Of a stretch of DNA of 14,716 nt, positions 6,488-14,513 are shown one piece after another. The DNA lies in assembly GCA_031266635.1 (NCBI GenBank), contig JAISAN010000266.1, forward strand, positions 1 through 14,716, read 5' to 3'. A program made the translations under genes and the position numbers. Source of the stretch: Treponema sp. Lineage in GTDB: Bacteria > Spirochaetota > Spirochaetia > Treponematales > Breznakiellaceae. The notes under the pieces were generated by a model that worked only from the letters and a program-made list of their open reading frames with translations, was not told the origin of the DNA and did no database searches. Each line of letters starts with the position of its first letter. Within the stretch, counting starts at the first letter, position 1.

Positions 6488-7186
6488 CTACTCAAGTTCA
6501 AATTCCCCTTCATAACCCTGCACACCCTCGGTCCCGGCGGAAAGCCCCTGGGAATCATCCGCCGCGGATTGCAGGGAAGCGGACACTTCCTCCAGAAGCC
6601 GCCGCCGCCGTTCCGCCTCCGCCCTGGCCGCTTCTTCGGCCAGAAGTTTCCGCCGTTCCTCCGCGGCAAATTCTTCCCGGATAAAAGCAACAAGCCGTTC
6701 TATTTCCGGCCGTTTGGGCGACCGGGGCTCCAGAACCAAATACTGCTCATAATCGGCCACAGCGTCTTTCAGGGAACCGGCCTTGATCCGGGCATTGGCG
6801 CGGTTCAGGTAGGCGGGGGCAAAAACAGGCTTTTCCGCCATAGCTTGGGTATAAAATTCCTCCGCAAAGGCGGCGTTTCCTTTCATAAAATACGCATTCC
6901 CCAAATTAAAGGCAATACGGGCAGTCTCCGCCCCCGCCCGGGGAAGAATCTTCCGGTATGTCGCGATAGCTTCATCAAGGCGGCCCAACTGTTCATAGAC
7001 CCTTCCCAGATAATGAAAGGCCATTACATGGGCGGGGTCTTCCGCCGCGGCAAGTTCCAGAAAAACCAGGGCTTCCCGGGGCTTGTTCTGCATAAAAAGC
7101 TCTTCCCCCCGGACAAAATTACTTTGAGAAAAGCCTGAAAAAACCAAAAAAAAGCCCAGGCCGATAAGCAGCCCAATCTTCTTCAT
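6488..7186 (-). CDS. Secreted TPR protein with basic/acidic coiled-coil tail
   Basis: A 232-residue protein. A Sec-type signal peptide lies at 1 to about 21: MKK, then a hydrophobic run ending FSGFSQ, without a lipobox Cys. About four TPR units span roughly 23-160, for example VMAFHYLGRVYEQLGRLDEAI and APAYLNRANARIKAGSLKDAV. A charged helix EERRKLLAEEAARAEAERRR (about 170-190) resembles the coiled coil of the next gene. The tail is acidic. The start ATG 7186 has GGAG 8 bases upstream; a longer frame to 7216 lacks a site. It is probably periplasmic. It is first in the minus-strand cluster, 12 bases from the next TPR gene, so the two proteins may interact, perhaps by their similar coiled coils (inference). 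Confidence 0.87.
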   Translation of the reverse strand: MKKIGLLIGLGFFLVFSGFSQSNFVRGEELFMQNKPREALVFLELAAAEDPAHVMAFHYLGRVYEQLGRLDEAIATYRKILPRAGAETARIAFNLGNAYFMKGNAAFAEEFYTQAMAEKPVFAPAYLNRANARIKAGSLKDAVADYEQYLVLEPRSPKRPEIERLVAFIREEFAAEERRKLLAEEAARAEAERRRRLLEEVSASLQSAADDSQGLSAGTEGVQGYEGEFELE

Positions 7187-7208
7187 AAATAAATCTCCAT
7201 ATAATAGA

Positions 7209-7225
7209 ACAACCAACCGGGTTGT
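7209..7225. promoter_or_regulatory. Short inverted repeat between the divergent operons
   Basis: ACAACC (about 7209-7214) and GGTTGT (about 7220-7225) form a 6-bp inverted repeat in the 107-bp region between the divergent start codons 7186 and 7294. Its position would suit a shared regulator of both clusters. The arms are short, and a chance origin cannot be excluded. I see no clear consensus promoter for either direction. Confidence 0.3.
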
Positions 7226-7293
7226 CGAACAAGTCCAATGTCTTCACATCCAGTCTATTACAGTATAGAATACTATTAGGGATCAGAAAAGTC

Positions 7294-8691
7294 ATGACCA
7301 TTCCATTGGCGCTTATCATTATTCTCGGTGTAGGAGCCGGTTTTCTCATCTTTTTTGTGGTGAAATCCCTGGTGGCGCCTCAAAAGGTGGAAGCCCTGGC
7401 GGGCTTAATTAAAAAAGGAAAGACCCAAACCGCGATTAAGGCCGCAAAACGGATTACAAGCCAGGAGCCCCAAAACGCCGAAGCCCATTATTATCTGGGT
7501 CTGGCCTATCACGCGGAAGGCAGGGACGAGCTGGCCCTGATGGAACTCAAAACCGTCAACCAGCTCGGCATATCGGAGCGGCAGATCCCGGAAATCGAAT
7601 TCCGCCAGCTTTTGGCCCAGCTCTTTGTCCGCTACAAGCAGGAGGAAGAGGCGCTCAAGGAGTATCTTTTACTGATAAAACAGGCGCCCAACCGCTCCGA
7701 ATATTATTATTGGGCGGGGAAGCTTTTTACCGCCCGGAACCGTACCGACATGGCGGCAAATTACCTCCGCAAGGCGGCGGAACTGAATCCTCAAGACGGT
7801 AAGGTGTTTTATGAACTGGGGGTAATGCTCTATAAGGATAAAAAAGTCCGGGAAGCAAAAGCGGCCCTGGAAGCGGCCCTGAAATACCAGAGCGGCAACG
7901 CCCAGATTTATTTTTTTCTGGGGAAAATCCAGAAGGACGCAAAAAATTATACCGCCGCCGCCGAAGCTTTTGAAAAGGCGGCCCGGGACGCGGAATTCAA
8001 AATCCGGGCGCTGGTGGAACGGGGCGGCTGTTTTATGGCCCTTAACGCGCCCGAAAAAGCCATTCCGGATCTGGAACGGGCGGTAAACGCCATTAGCGGC
8101 GAAACAGCCCAGGACAGCCTCTATGCCCGGTATTTTTTGGGGCTCTGTTATGAAAAAATCCGGGAGCTGGACAAGGCCATTGTCCAGTGGGACAAAATTT
8201 ACGCGATAAAAAAGAATTTCCGGGACGTGGGGGAGAAACTGGCCCAGTACCAGGAGCTCCGGTCGGACGACAATATCAAGGATTACCTCATCTCCCCATC
8301 GGCGGATTTTGCCGAACTTTGCAAGGCGGTGGTGAATCAGGTTATGGAACTCCAGGCGAAAAACACCAAAAGCATCCCCGACGGCTGCGAAATGGTCGCC
8401 ATTGAAAACGATTCCGCCAAATGGCGGAATGTACGGAAAATGCCCCGGCTTATCCGGTTTTACCGCAGTCCCGATCCGGTGGATGAACCGAAAATCCGCG
8501 CCATTCTGGATGACGCAAAAGACAACAACATCATACGGGCGATGGTTTTAACCAGCGCCGAATTTACCCGGGCCGCCCTGGAATATGCCAATTCCCGGCC
8601 GGTGGAACTTTTTAGCCGGGAGAAACTCCAGGCCATGCTGCAGGGGCTGAATTTGCCGCAACACAAAGATAAATCTTCCCGGCAGTTATGA
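7294..8691 (+). CDS. Membrane-anchored TPR protein with degenerate Mrr-like C-terminal domain
   Basis: A 465-residue protein. An N-terminal anchor MTIPLALIIILGVGAGFLIF spans residues 1-20. A TPR array covers about 35-315, for example AEAHYYLGLAYHAEGRDELAL and GKVFYELGVMLYKDKKVREAK. A C-terminal domain spans about 335-450. This last part reads like the restriction-endonuclease fold of Mrr proteins: MPRLIRFYRSPDPVDEPKIR sits where Mrr has its QCKR strand, and AMVLTSAEFTRAALEYA, then VELFSREKLQAML, match the end of the Mrr core. The catalytic Asp and Gln-x-Lys are not evident, so it is probably a non-enzymatic binding domain. The start is chosen at ATG 7294, where the anchor begins; its ribosome site (AGGGA at 7278) is distant and weak. 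It overlaps the next gene as ATGA. Confidence 0.85.
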   Translation: MTIPLALIIILGVGAGFLIFFVVKSLVAPQKVEALAGLIKKGKTQTAIKAAKRITSQEPQNAEAHYYLGLAYHAEGRDELALMELKTVNQLGISERQIPEIEFRQLLAQLFVRYKQEEEALKEYLLLIKQAPNRSEYYYWAGKLFTARNRTDMAANYLRKAAELNPQDGKVFYELGVMLYKDKKVREAKAALEAALKYQSGNAQIYFFLGKIQKDAKNYTAAAEAFEKAARDAEFKIRALVERGGCFMALNAPEKAIPDLERAVNAISGETAQDSLYARYFLGLCYEKIRELDKAIVQWDKIYAIKKNFRDVGEKLAQYQELRSDDNIKDYLISPSADFAELCKAVVNQVMELQAKNTKSIPDGCEMVAIENDSAKWRNVRKMPRLIRFYRSPDPVDEPKIRAILDDAKDNNIIRAMVLTSAEFTRAALEYANSRPVELFSREKLQAMLQGLNLPQHKDKSSRQL

Positions 8692-9362
8692 AGATACTCT
8701 GCGTCTCAGACCATATCGATCCCCTTGTTTATTCCACTAATATCAAGGAGCGGTTTGGTGATGTTGACCTCGTACTCTGCGCGGGGGATCTTCCCCTGGA
8801 TTACCTTGATTTTATTATTTCCAGCCTCGGCAAGCCGCTGTTCTTTGTTTTTGGAAATCACCACGTACATACCATGAATTTTTTCAGGAAAAAAGGCGAT
8901 TTTATTCCCGGTTATTCCTGGGACGATATGAACAGGGGCGATCATTATTCCTCCGGGGCCACTCATATTGGTTCCCGGGTCAGGTATGAGGGGGGGCTTA
9001 TCGTCGCGGGACTGGGGGGCTCCATGCGCTATAACCGGGGAGAAAATCAATTCACCAATTTTGAAATGTCCCTGGAAATATTAAAACTCCTTCCGGCGCT
9101 TGTTTTTAACCGCATTTTCCGGGGCCGTTTTCTCGATATTCTCCTGACCCACGCGCCGCCCCAGGGGATCCACGACAAGAAAGACCGGTGTCATTGGGGG
9201 TTTAAGCCCTTTCTTTCCTTTATGCGGATTTTCAGACCCAAATACCTTATTCACGGCCATATCCACCTGTACGATCTTTCTGATATCCGGGCTACCCCTT
9301 ATCAAAAAACAATGGTTATTAATGCCTACAGTCATTATATAATTGATACTGGAGAATTATAA
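8688..9362 (+). CDS. Calcineurin-like metallophosphoesterase
   Basis: A 224-residue cytoplasmic metal-dependent phosphoesterase. Motifs in order are S7-D8-H-I-D11, A32-G-D34, the G56-N-H58 block, GLGGSMRYN (108-116), T154-H155-A-P-P and G190-H-I-H193. These supply the usual two-metal ligands, except that the first motif is SDxxD in place of the common DxH. I recall this variant and the GLGGSMRYN stretch as typical of a small clostridial and spirochaetal subfamily. The substrate is unknown. The ATG overlaps the TGA of the TPR gene, so translation is coupled, and the ParB-like gene follows after 5 bases. Coupling suggests it works with the TPR/Mrr-like protein, perhaps in nucleotide or nucleic-acid handling (inference). 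Confidence 0.92.
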   Translation: MKILCVSDHIDPLVYSTNIKERFGDVDLVLCAGDLPLDYLDFIISSLGKPLFFVFGNHHVHTMNFFRKKGDFIPGYSWDDMNRGDHYSSGATHIGSRVRYEGGLIVAGLGGSMRYNRGENQFTNFEMSLEILKLLPALVFNRIFRGRFLDILLTHAPPQGIHDKKDRCHWGFKPFLSFMRIFRPKYLIHGHIHLYDLSDIRATPYQKTMVINAYSHYIIDTGEL

Positions 9363-9367
9363 ATTTT

Positions 9368-10306
9368 ATGTCCGATATGAAAAAAAACGATTTAAAATTA
9401 CGGGCCGCCGGGGATTTTTCCCGGGCCCGGGGAAAGGCGCTCCTTACCCGGATTCAACATTTTTTAGGCCCCGGCCAGGACCGGCTCTTATCCTTTGACG
9501 ATGTGAAGGATATTCTGAAACCAAATAACCAGGTTTACCAGGGAACCCAGACTGTCCCTATTAAACTGATCGTGGGAAGCGAAGGCCGTTACCGGGATTT
9601 TAACAAGTATTTTCTTCCCCGGTCTGAACACCTGCGGAACCGGTGGGAACGGGTGGACGAAGCCCATATTATGGACATTATCCTTCCCGCCATTCAGCTC
9701 TACGAGATCGGCGGAGTTTATTTTGTCCGGGACGGAAACCACCGGGTATCCGTGGCCAAGGCCCAGGAGGTTGAATTTATCGACGCGGAGGTTATCAGTC
9801 TGGCGTCCAAAATTTCCATAAACCCCTCCATGACCATTGAAGACCTGACCAGCGCCCTGATCGCCTATGAAAAAAAAACCTTTTACGCGGAAACCCGGTT
9901 CGGGGAGCTGACCGGATGCGAAGACCTCGACTTTACCAGCCCCGGCCGTTACGATGTGATCTACAACCATATCCTGGGACACAAGTATTTTTTAAACCAG
10001 CATACCAGCGAAGAAATCCCCTTTCCCCACGCGCTTGTTTCGTGGTATAGTAAAGTGTATCGTCCGGTGATTGACATCATCAAAGAACAATGGCTCTTCC
10101 TGCATTTTCCCGGTAGAAGCCCCAGCGATCTGTATGTGTGGATTGTAAAACACTGGGATTTCCTGAAAAAAAAATACGGCGTTTATTCCCTGGCGGATGC
10201 GGCGCAGGATTTTTCAAAAAAATACGGCCTGAGCAGGGGAAAAATACACGGATTCTTAACGTTGGTTTGCGGCCGGTTTAAACATTTTTTTAAAAAGGAC
10301 AAATAA
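9368..10306 (+). CDS. ParB-like (DGNHR motif) protein
   Basis: A 312-residue soluble protein. Residues about 60-160 carry the ParB/sulfiredoxin-like core: VPIKLIVGS (63-71), then VYFVRDGNHRVSVAKAQ, with D122-G-N-H-R126 as the nucleotide-binding loop of the ParB/Srx superfamily. Helical, basic sequence follows and ends in KKKYG, KFKH-type runs and KKDK. No clear helix-turn-helix is evident, so it is probably not a plasmid-partition protein. Such proteins are often annotated as transcriptional regulators without proof; they may hydrolyse CTP or phosphorylate a target. The start ATG 9368 has only a distant GGAG (9351-9354); ATG 9377 is an alternative. PdxY begins 3 bases after its stop, so both are in the plus-strand operon. 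No exact orthologue is named. Confidence 0.8.
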   Translation: MSDMKKNDLKLRAAGDFSRARGKALLTRIQHFLGPGQDRLLSFDDVKDILKPNNQVYQGTQTVPIKLIVGSEGRYRDFNKYFLPRSEHLRNRWERVDEAHIMDIILPAIQLYEIGGVYFVRDGNHRVSVAKAQEVEFIDAEVISLASKISINPSMTIEDLTSALIAYEKKTFYAETRFGELTGCEDLDFTSPGRYDVIYNHILGHKYFLNQHTSEEIPFPHALVSWYSKVYRPVIDIIKEQWLFLHFPGRSPSDLYVWIVKHWDFLKKKYGVYSLADAAQDFSKKYGLSRGKIHGFLTLVCGRFKHFFKKDK

Positions 10307-10309
10307 AGT

Positions 10310-11197
10310 ATGGCGGTTTTATCTATCCAGTCCCATGTGGTATACGGATATGCGGGAAATACCGCGGCGGTTTTTCCCCTTCAACGGCTGGGCCGCGAGG
10401 TTTGGGCGATTAATACGGTAGAATTTTCCAACCATACCGGTTATGGCGCCTGGCGGGGACAGGTTCTCGGAGCGGATCTGGTGCGTGATTTGGTTACCGG
10501 CCTTGAGGAACGGGGGGTTCTTTCCCGCTGCGAGGCGGTCCTCTCCGGTTACCTGGGTGATGCCGGGGTAGGCCGGGCTATCATTGACGCGGTGAACCGG
10601 GTGCGGAAAACATCCCCTGGGGCCGTCTACTGCTGTGATCCGGTGATGGGCGATGTGGGCCGGGGCTTTTATGTAAAACCCGGTATCCCGGAAATTTTCA
10701 AAAATGAAGTAATTGGCCTGGCGGATATTATTACTCCGAATCACTTTGAGCTTGAGGCCCTTACGGGGATCAAGGTGGAAAATTTTGACGAGGCCCGCCG
10801 GGCCATCAACATACTCCATGACCAGGGCCCCCGGGTAGTGCTGGTTACCAGCTACCGGGGAAAAGAAAATCCCCCGGAAACGCCCCATATCGGTATGCTG
10901 GTGTCGGACAAGACCGGCGTTTACCATATCTGTACCCCGGAACTTCCCCTGGGGGCCGGTATGGCGGGCTCCGGGGACCTGACCGCCTCGGTTTTTCTCT
11001 CCCGGTATCTGGAAAACGCCGATGTCAAACAGACCCTGGAGCTGGTTACCGGATCGGTTTTCGGCATTTTGCAAGCCGTTTTTGGAGCGGAAAGTCCAAA
11101 AACGGAAAAACCGGAGACGCCGCCGGAACTGCCCATCATCCGGGCACAGGGGGAACTCATCAGCCCGTCTTCTGTTTTCCGGGCTAAAAAACTCTAA
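10310..11197 (+). CDS. pdxY: Pyridoxal kinase PdxY
   Basis: A 295-residue ribokinase-superfamily kinase that phosphorylates pyridoxal (and possibly other B6 vitamers) to give pyridoxal 5'-phosphate in the cytoplasm. The alignment I can make from memory to E. coli PdxY is close. IQSHVVYGYAGNTAAVFPLQRLG (6-28) is nearly identical, as are EFSNHTGYG (38-46), VLSGYLG (77-83) and CDPVMG (109-114). The PdxK/PdxY-type anion-hole motif is G215-AGMAGSGD223, with D223 as catalytic base. Length agrees with the family (about 287). It is the fourth gene of the plus-strand operon, starting 3 bases after the ParB-like stop. An AAGGA lies about 12 bases upstream. A salvage role is inferred, since no de novo B6 genes are in the window. 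Confidence 0.95.
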   Translation: MAVLSIQSHVVYGYAGNTAAVFPLQRLGREVWAINTVEFSNHTGYGAWRGQVLGADLVRDLVTGLEERGVLSRCEAVLSGYLGDAGVGRAIIDAVNRVRKTSPGAVYCCDPVMGDVGRGFYVKPGIPEIFKNEVIGLADIITPNHFELEALTGIKVENFDEARRAINILHDQGPRVVLVTSYRGKENPPETPHIGMLVSDKTGVYHICTPELPLGAGMAGSGDLTASVFLSRYLENADVKQTLELVTGSVFGILQAVFGAESPKTEKPETPPELPIIRAQGELISPSSVFRAKKL

Positions 11198-11201
11198 GCT
11201 T

Positions 11202-12131
11202 ATGGTATCTGTGGGGGCCCACAAAATCTGGAGCGAATTCCCCTGGAACCGTTTTGCCGGTTTTATTGCCCCCCAGGCGGATCGTTTCGGCATCCTGAAA
11301 AGCCTTACGGAAGACCTGAACCTGAATTCCGTGGTTATTTCCATCCAGGGGAACCGTCATTTTTTCGTATTTCCCAAGGGCCGGAATATCAATGCCGCCG
11401 GGGGGGGCTTTCCCTTTCGGGGTCAAAGCCCGGTGATTCTGGCCGCCCATTACGACCGGGTTCCCGGCAGCCCCGGCGCCAACGACAACAGCGCCGCGGT
11501 TTTTCAGCTCTTAAAAACCGTACAGCGGCTTGAAAAACTGGGCGCCGCTTACTGGATCGTCATCTTTACCGATAAGGAAGAACTGCAAAAAGGGGAAGGC
11601 ATACGGGATCAGGGGGCCTTTACCCTGGCGGAAAAACTTCGGCTGTGGGGCCTGGGGGATGCCAAGGTTTTTATCTTTGACGCCTGCGGAACCGGGGATA
11701 CCCTGATTGTCTCAAGCGCCACCGATTATTTTTTGAAAAACGATGAACGGCCGGGAATCCGCAAGGTCCGGCAGCTTATCCAGGGTCTTCGGGATCATGC
11801 CCTCAAAACCGCCCGGCAGCTCCATCTGGACAAGGTACTTCTGATCCCCACCTCATTCTCCGACGACGCGGGTTTCCTCCGGGCCGGCATCCCCGCCCAG
11901 ACCATTACTACCCTCCCCGCCGGGGAAGCCGCTCCTTACGCCGGACTCTTACGGAAACGCCCCGATTTTGCCGAACTCCTTATCTCCGGGGCCATCGCAA
12001 AAACCGCCGACCGGCTCCTCATTCCCGAAACCTGGCGTTCCATTAACAGCCCCTCGGACAGCCACCTCCGCCTCACCCCCGAATCCTACGAGCGGATAAT
12101 TCGCTTTGCCGCAGAACTCTGCCGGGAATGA
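11202..12131 (+). CDS. M28-family aminopeptidase-like protein, cytoplasmic
   Basis: A 309-residue protein with the two-zinc peptidase M28 pattern: H83-Y-D85 (AAHYDRVPGSPGANDN), D95, E126-E127 (TDKEEL), D160 (FIFDACGTGD) and H288 (SDSHLR), in the correct order. Members cleave N-terminal residues from peptides or remove related acyl caps. There is no signal peptide, so the product is intracellular, unlike many secreted M28 peptidases. The ATG at 11202 is chosen because it lies 4 bases after the pdxY stop and the family-like region starts soon after; a visible ribosome site is missing, suggesting coupling to pdxY translation. Its link to B6 salvage is not evident. The substrate is unknown; glutaminyl cyclase-like activity is an alternative within the fold. 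Confidence 0.85.
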   Translation: MVSVGAHKIWSEFPWNRFAGFIAPQADRFGILKSLTEDLNLNSVVISIQGNRHFFVFPKGRNINAAGGGFPFRGQSPVILAAHYDRVPGSPGANDNSAAVFQLLKTVQRLEKLGAAYWIVIFTDKEELQKGEGIRDQGAFTLAEKLRLWGLGDAKVFIFDACGTGDTLIVSSATDYFLKNDERPGIRKVRQLIQGLRDHALKTARQLHLDKVLLIPTSFSDDAGFLRAGIPAQTITTLPAGEAAPYAGLLRKRPDFAELLISGAIAKTADRLLIPETWRSINSPSDSHLRLTPESYERIIRFAAELCRE

Positions 12132-12151
12132 AGGGGGAGCGGCGCATACGG

Positions 12152-12229
12152 CGGCCTGAAGGCCGATGCATTTTCTCACTGTTGAACCATAGGTTCGAAA
12201 CCTTCGATTCCCAAGGCTGCGAAAATGCA
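12152..12229. terminator. Hairpin cluster between the convergent operon ends
   Basis: This stretch lies between the plus-strand M28-like stop (12131) and the minus-strand lipoprotein stop (12251). It has a tight CGGCCT/AGGCCG hairpin (12152-12165), a long-range inverted repeat TGCATTTTC (12167-12175) with GAAAATGCA (12221-12229), and an AGGTT/AACCT hairpin (12191-12203) nested between its arms. No classic T-run follows in either direction. Termination for both operons is plausible by location. Confidence 0.5.
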
Positions 12230-12250
12230 GGTTTTAAGGCAGCGCCTGTT

Positions 12251-14452
12251 TTAAAGCAAAGTTATGGTCCGGGCTATGGAGTAGGATGCAGGAACCTGGA
12301 CACCGCCGGGGGGTACGCTGACGCCGTAGTTCTTCATGGTAAAGGTGATACCATCGCTATAAATATACACGATTAAGCCCTGGACCACGGCAGGGGTAGT
12401 AGAATCAAGTCCAGGCAAACCGTCATTGTAATATGCCTGGGAACCGACAAAGCTGCTTACAAAGCCCGTAGGGGTGATATTCCGGCTGTTGCTAACCACT
12501 CCCGTATCAGTATAGAGGGTGATCCGCTCAAAGGTGTCCGTGTGTATCTGCACACCGCCATGATCATGTCCATAGAGGTAGACCACCTTGGGGTACTTGA
12601 TCATAACCGTCTTTAGGGCGGCATCACTGACGCTATTCATGCCCTTGTCTGCGTTGGAAATATTTCGGGAATCCCGAAAGGGGTAGTGGCCTATGACAAA
12701 AACAGTTCTATCCACGCCGATAGCGTCCAGTTGTCCGTCCACCCAGGTAATCAAGCCCGGATCATAGACATAGTTGTTGTGATTATCCGCGCCAATATCG
12801 GCGGTATTAAGTACCACGAAGTTCAGCCCATCGATAAGATAGTGATACCCCAGCACATGATCGCGGCCGTTAATCTTTGTGTTTTGATTTAAGTGATGGG
12901 TAAAGGGTCCGATCTTGTTAATCATATCCGCCGTATAATCGCCGGAATTCCAGTTTTCCATGCCTGGGGCGAACTCGTGGTTCCCTGTGGCGTAGAGGGT
13001 CCGTCCTGATGGGGTTGCGCTTGCGGCGGTGGTATAGAGGGCCTGGATTGCGTTTGCGTAATTACCGGTCTGGGTCCAACCGGTGGCGCTAATGTGATTA
13101 GAGATAAGGTCCCCGGCCAGTACCAGGACTTTGGCGTTTTCGGGCCGCATGGCTGTGGCAGTAGTAATCATCCCCCCGCGTATGTAAGGCGAGCTATTCT
13201 GAATACCCGTATCGGTGTGGATATCGCTGGTTGCGGCAATGGTGTAGAGCAGGCTGCCCTGAGGGATAAAGGGAGCGGCAGCCATGACTTCTTCGACCCT
13301 GTAGAGTTCCATCAGCGAGGAAGCGGTATTGGTTCCTACGTAGAAACCGTTACCGTGACTTCCGGTTACCCGTAGATAATAAGTCGGGTTTGCCGGGTTA
13401 GTAATACGGAATCCGGTACTACTCCAGGCGATTGACAAGTCCTGCGCCGTTCCCAGAGTAACCGCGGTGGTACTCAGGTTAAGGTAGGAGGCAGTGGGAG
13501 TTGCGGCCTTATCCACTGCCTGAATAGTGTAGGTATTAGATGAGGACCCGGCGGCGATATTCCAGAGTATGCCGGTATGGGTCTCATTATCAGTTCCGGC
13601 AAACAACCGGTAATCCAGAATATCGGTTAAAATCGTGGTTGTTGCCGCTATCCGTGCAGCCGATACCCCGGCGCCTCCGTTACCTCCGCTAAGGGTAATG
13701 TTGCCGATGGAAATAACGTACTGCCCCGGCGTTAGTTCTGTTTGACCGATTTTTGTATACCTTGTAACTGGAGTGGGAAGGGCAATAATAAAGGCCGGAG
13801 CCTTTGTTTCCACCAAGTCCCCTGCGGCCTTTATTCCTATCACCACCGACTGTTGTGTACTCGTCGCGGGAATGGGGGTAAAAGTAAGGGCTACCGTTTT
13901 GGTAGCCGGGGTATAGCTGACGAAAGCCAGACCGGCCACAGTCGATCCCGCAGTATCGCCATTGATGTACCCCTTGATGGTAAAATGGCTCAAAATAGGG
14001 ACTGTTGTGGGATCCTCTTGAAGCACAATTGTGATGGTCCCATTGTCCGCAACAACGGAAGCTGTTTGAACGAGGATGGGGCTGGTGTTTTTGGTCCCTT
14101 CTTGAATGGCTGAGGTAAAAGTATCTGTTGCGGCGGCCAGAGCGGTAACTTGGGCGTCCACAGCCTCCTGGGTTGCACCGGTATCGTCCCTTACCGCTTC
14201 GGCTGCGCTAATGGCGGCATTCAAGATGTTCAATACTTCTTGGGTTACCCAATGCGTTCCCGTATCTACATTGGCGGCATCGGTCTCAATAACAACCGTT
14301 TCTCTTGCGGTTTTCGCCGTGTCAATAGTTTCGATCAACACAATTTTATTGGTCTCCGTACCGGTAGTTGATCCCGCAGGGGCCTTACATCCCGCCAGGA
14401 TCACCGCCACCGCTAGGAGAAACACAAAGAACATGAATTTTTCCGTTTTCAT
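12251..14452 (-). CDS. Secreted lipoprotein with calcineurin-like phosphoesterase domain
   Basis: A 733-residue protein. The signal peptide has a lipobox LAGC, so Cys22 is the lipidated residue and the product is membrane- or surface-anchored. Ser/Thr-rich sequence follows, then a FIVAR-like helix pair (about 72-117, EVLNILNAAISAAEAVRDD). Next come beta-rich Thr-rich modules (about 125-225 and 228-388). The catalytic domain spans about 402-650, with motifs S409-D-I-H412, G447-D448, G490-N-H-E493, G588-H589-Y and G628-H-D-H-G632. The substrate is unknown; the module may recognise a phosphate ester or nucleotide outside the cell. The start ATG 14452 has AAGGAG 5 bases upstream. It is convergent to the plus-strand operon and probably monocistronic. 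The homopolymer and hairpin upstream suggest switched expression. Confidence 0.9.
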   Translation of the reverse strand: MKTEKFMFFVFLLAVAVILAGCKAPAGSTTGTETNKIVLIETIDTAKTARETVVIETDAANVDTGTHWVTQEVLNILNAAISAAEAVRDDTGATQEAVDAQVTALAAATDTFTSAIQEGTKNTSPILVQTASVVADNGTITIVLQEDPTTVPILSHFTIKGYINGDTAGSTVAGLAFVSYTPATKTVALTFTPIPATSTQQSVVIGIKAAGDLVETKAPAFIIALPTPVTRYTKIGQTELTPGQYVISIGNITLSGGNGGAGVSAARIAATTTILTDILDYRLFAGTDNETHTGILWNIAAGSSSNTYTIQAVDKAATPTASYLNLSTTAVTLGTAQDLSIAWSSTGFRITNPANPTYYLRVTGSHGNGFYVGTNTASSLMELYRVEEVMAAAPFIPQGSLLYTIAATSDIHTDTGIQNSSPYIRGGMITTATAMRPENAKVLVLAGDLISNHISATGWTQTGNYANAIQALYTTAASATPSGRTLYATGNHEFAPGMENWNSGDYTADMINKIGPFTHHLNQNTKINGRDHVLGYHYLIDGLNFVVLNTADIGADNHNNYVYDPGLITWVDGQLDAIGVDRTVFVIGHYPFRDSRNISNADKGMNSVSDAALKTVMIKYPKVVYLYGHDHGGVQIHTDTFERITLYTDTGVVSNSRNITPTGFVSSFVGSQAYYNDGLPGLDSTTPAVVQGLIVYIYSDGITFTMKNYGVSVPPGGVQVPASYSIARTITLL

Positions 14453-14479
14453 ATGTGCTCCTTTACAAGAAAAATATTT

Positions 14480-14499
14480 TTACAGAGATACCCCTGTAA
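14480..14499 (-). other. Short inverted repeat near the lipoprotein gene ribosome site
   Basis: TTACAG (14480-14485) and CTGTAA (14494-14499) form a 6-bp stem with an 8-base loop, 28 bases upstream of the start codon. Together with the upstream terminator-like hairpin it makes the leader well structured. An operator or an anti-terminator arm are possible. It is short, so the call is tentative. Confidence 0.3.
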
Positions 14500-14513
14500 T
14501 ATGTGGTGAGAAT

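Noticed and set aside
5936..7138. A 400-codon plus-strand open frame opposite the two TPR genes
   Set aside because: It is a GC-driven mirror of real genes with Pro/Gly/Phe-rich sequence and no domain. The minus-strand TPR reading has clear repeats, signal peptide and ribosome sites.
7201..7228. Minus-strand promoter TCGACA, 16 bp, TATTAT for the TPR/permease operon
   Set aside because: The boxes fit consensus well, but the transcript would start at about 7194, inside or after the GGAG ribosome site (7195-7198), so the message would lose it. A true promoter must lie elsewhere or the box match is chance.
7222..7293. Earlier in-frame start for the plus-strand TPR gene
   Set aside because: The 24 extra residues would precede the membrane anchor with no ribosome site and would run into the divergent intergenic region. 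ATG 7294 puts the anchor at the N-terminus.
10319..11344. A 341-codon minus-strand open frame opposite pdxY
   Set aside because: No domain and no ribosome site. PdxY on the other strand is unmistakable.
12191..12203. A tRNA T-arm-like GGTTCGAAACC
   Set aside because: No acceptor, anticodon or D-arm pairing can be found around it. It is a small hairpin in an intergenic region.
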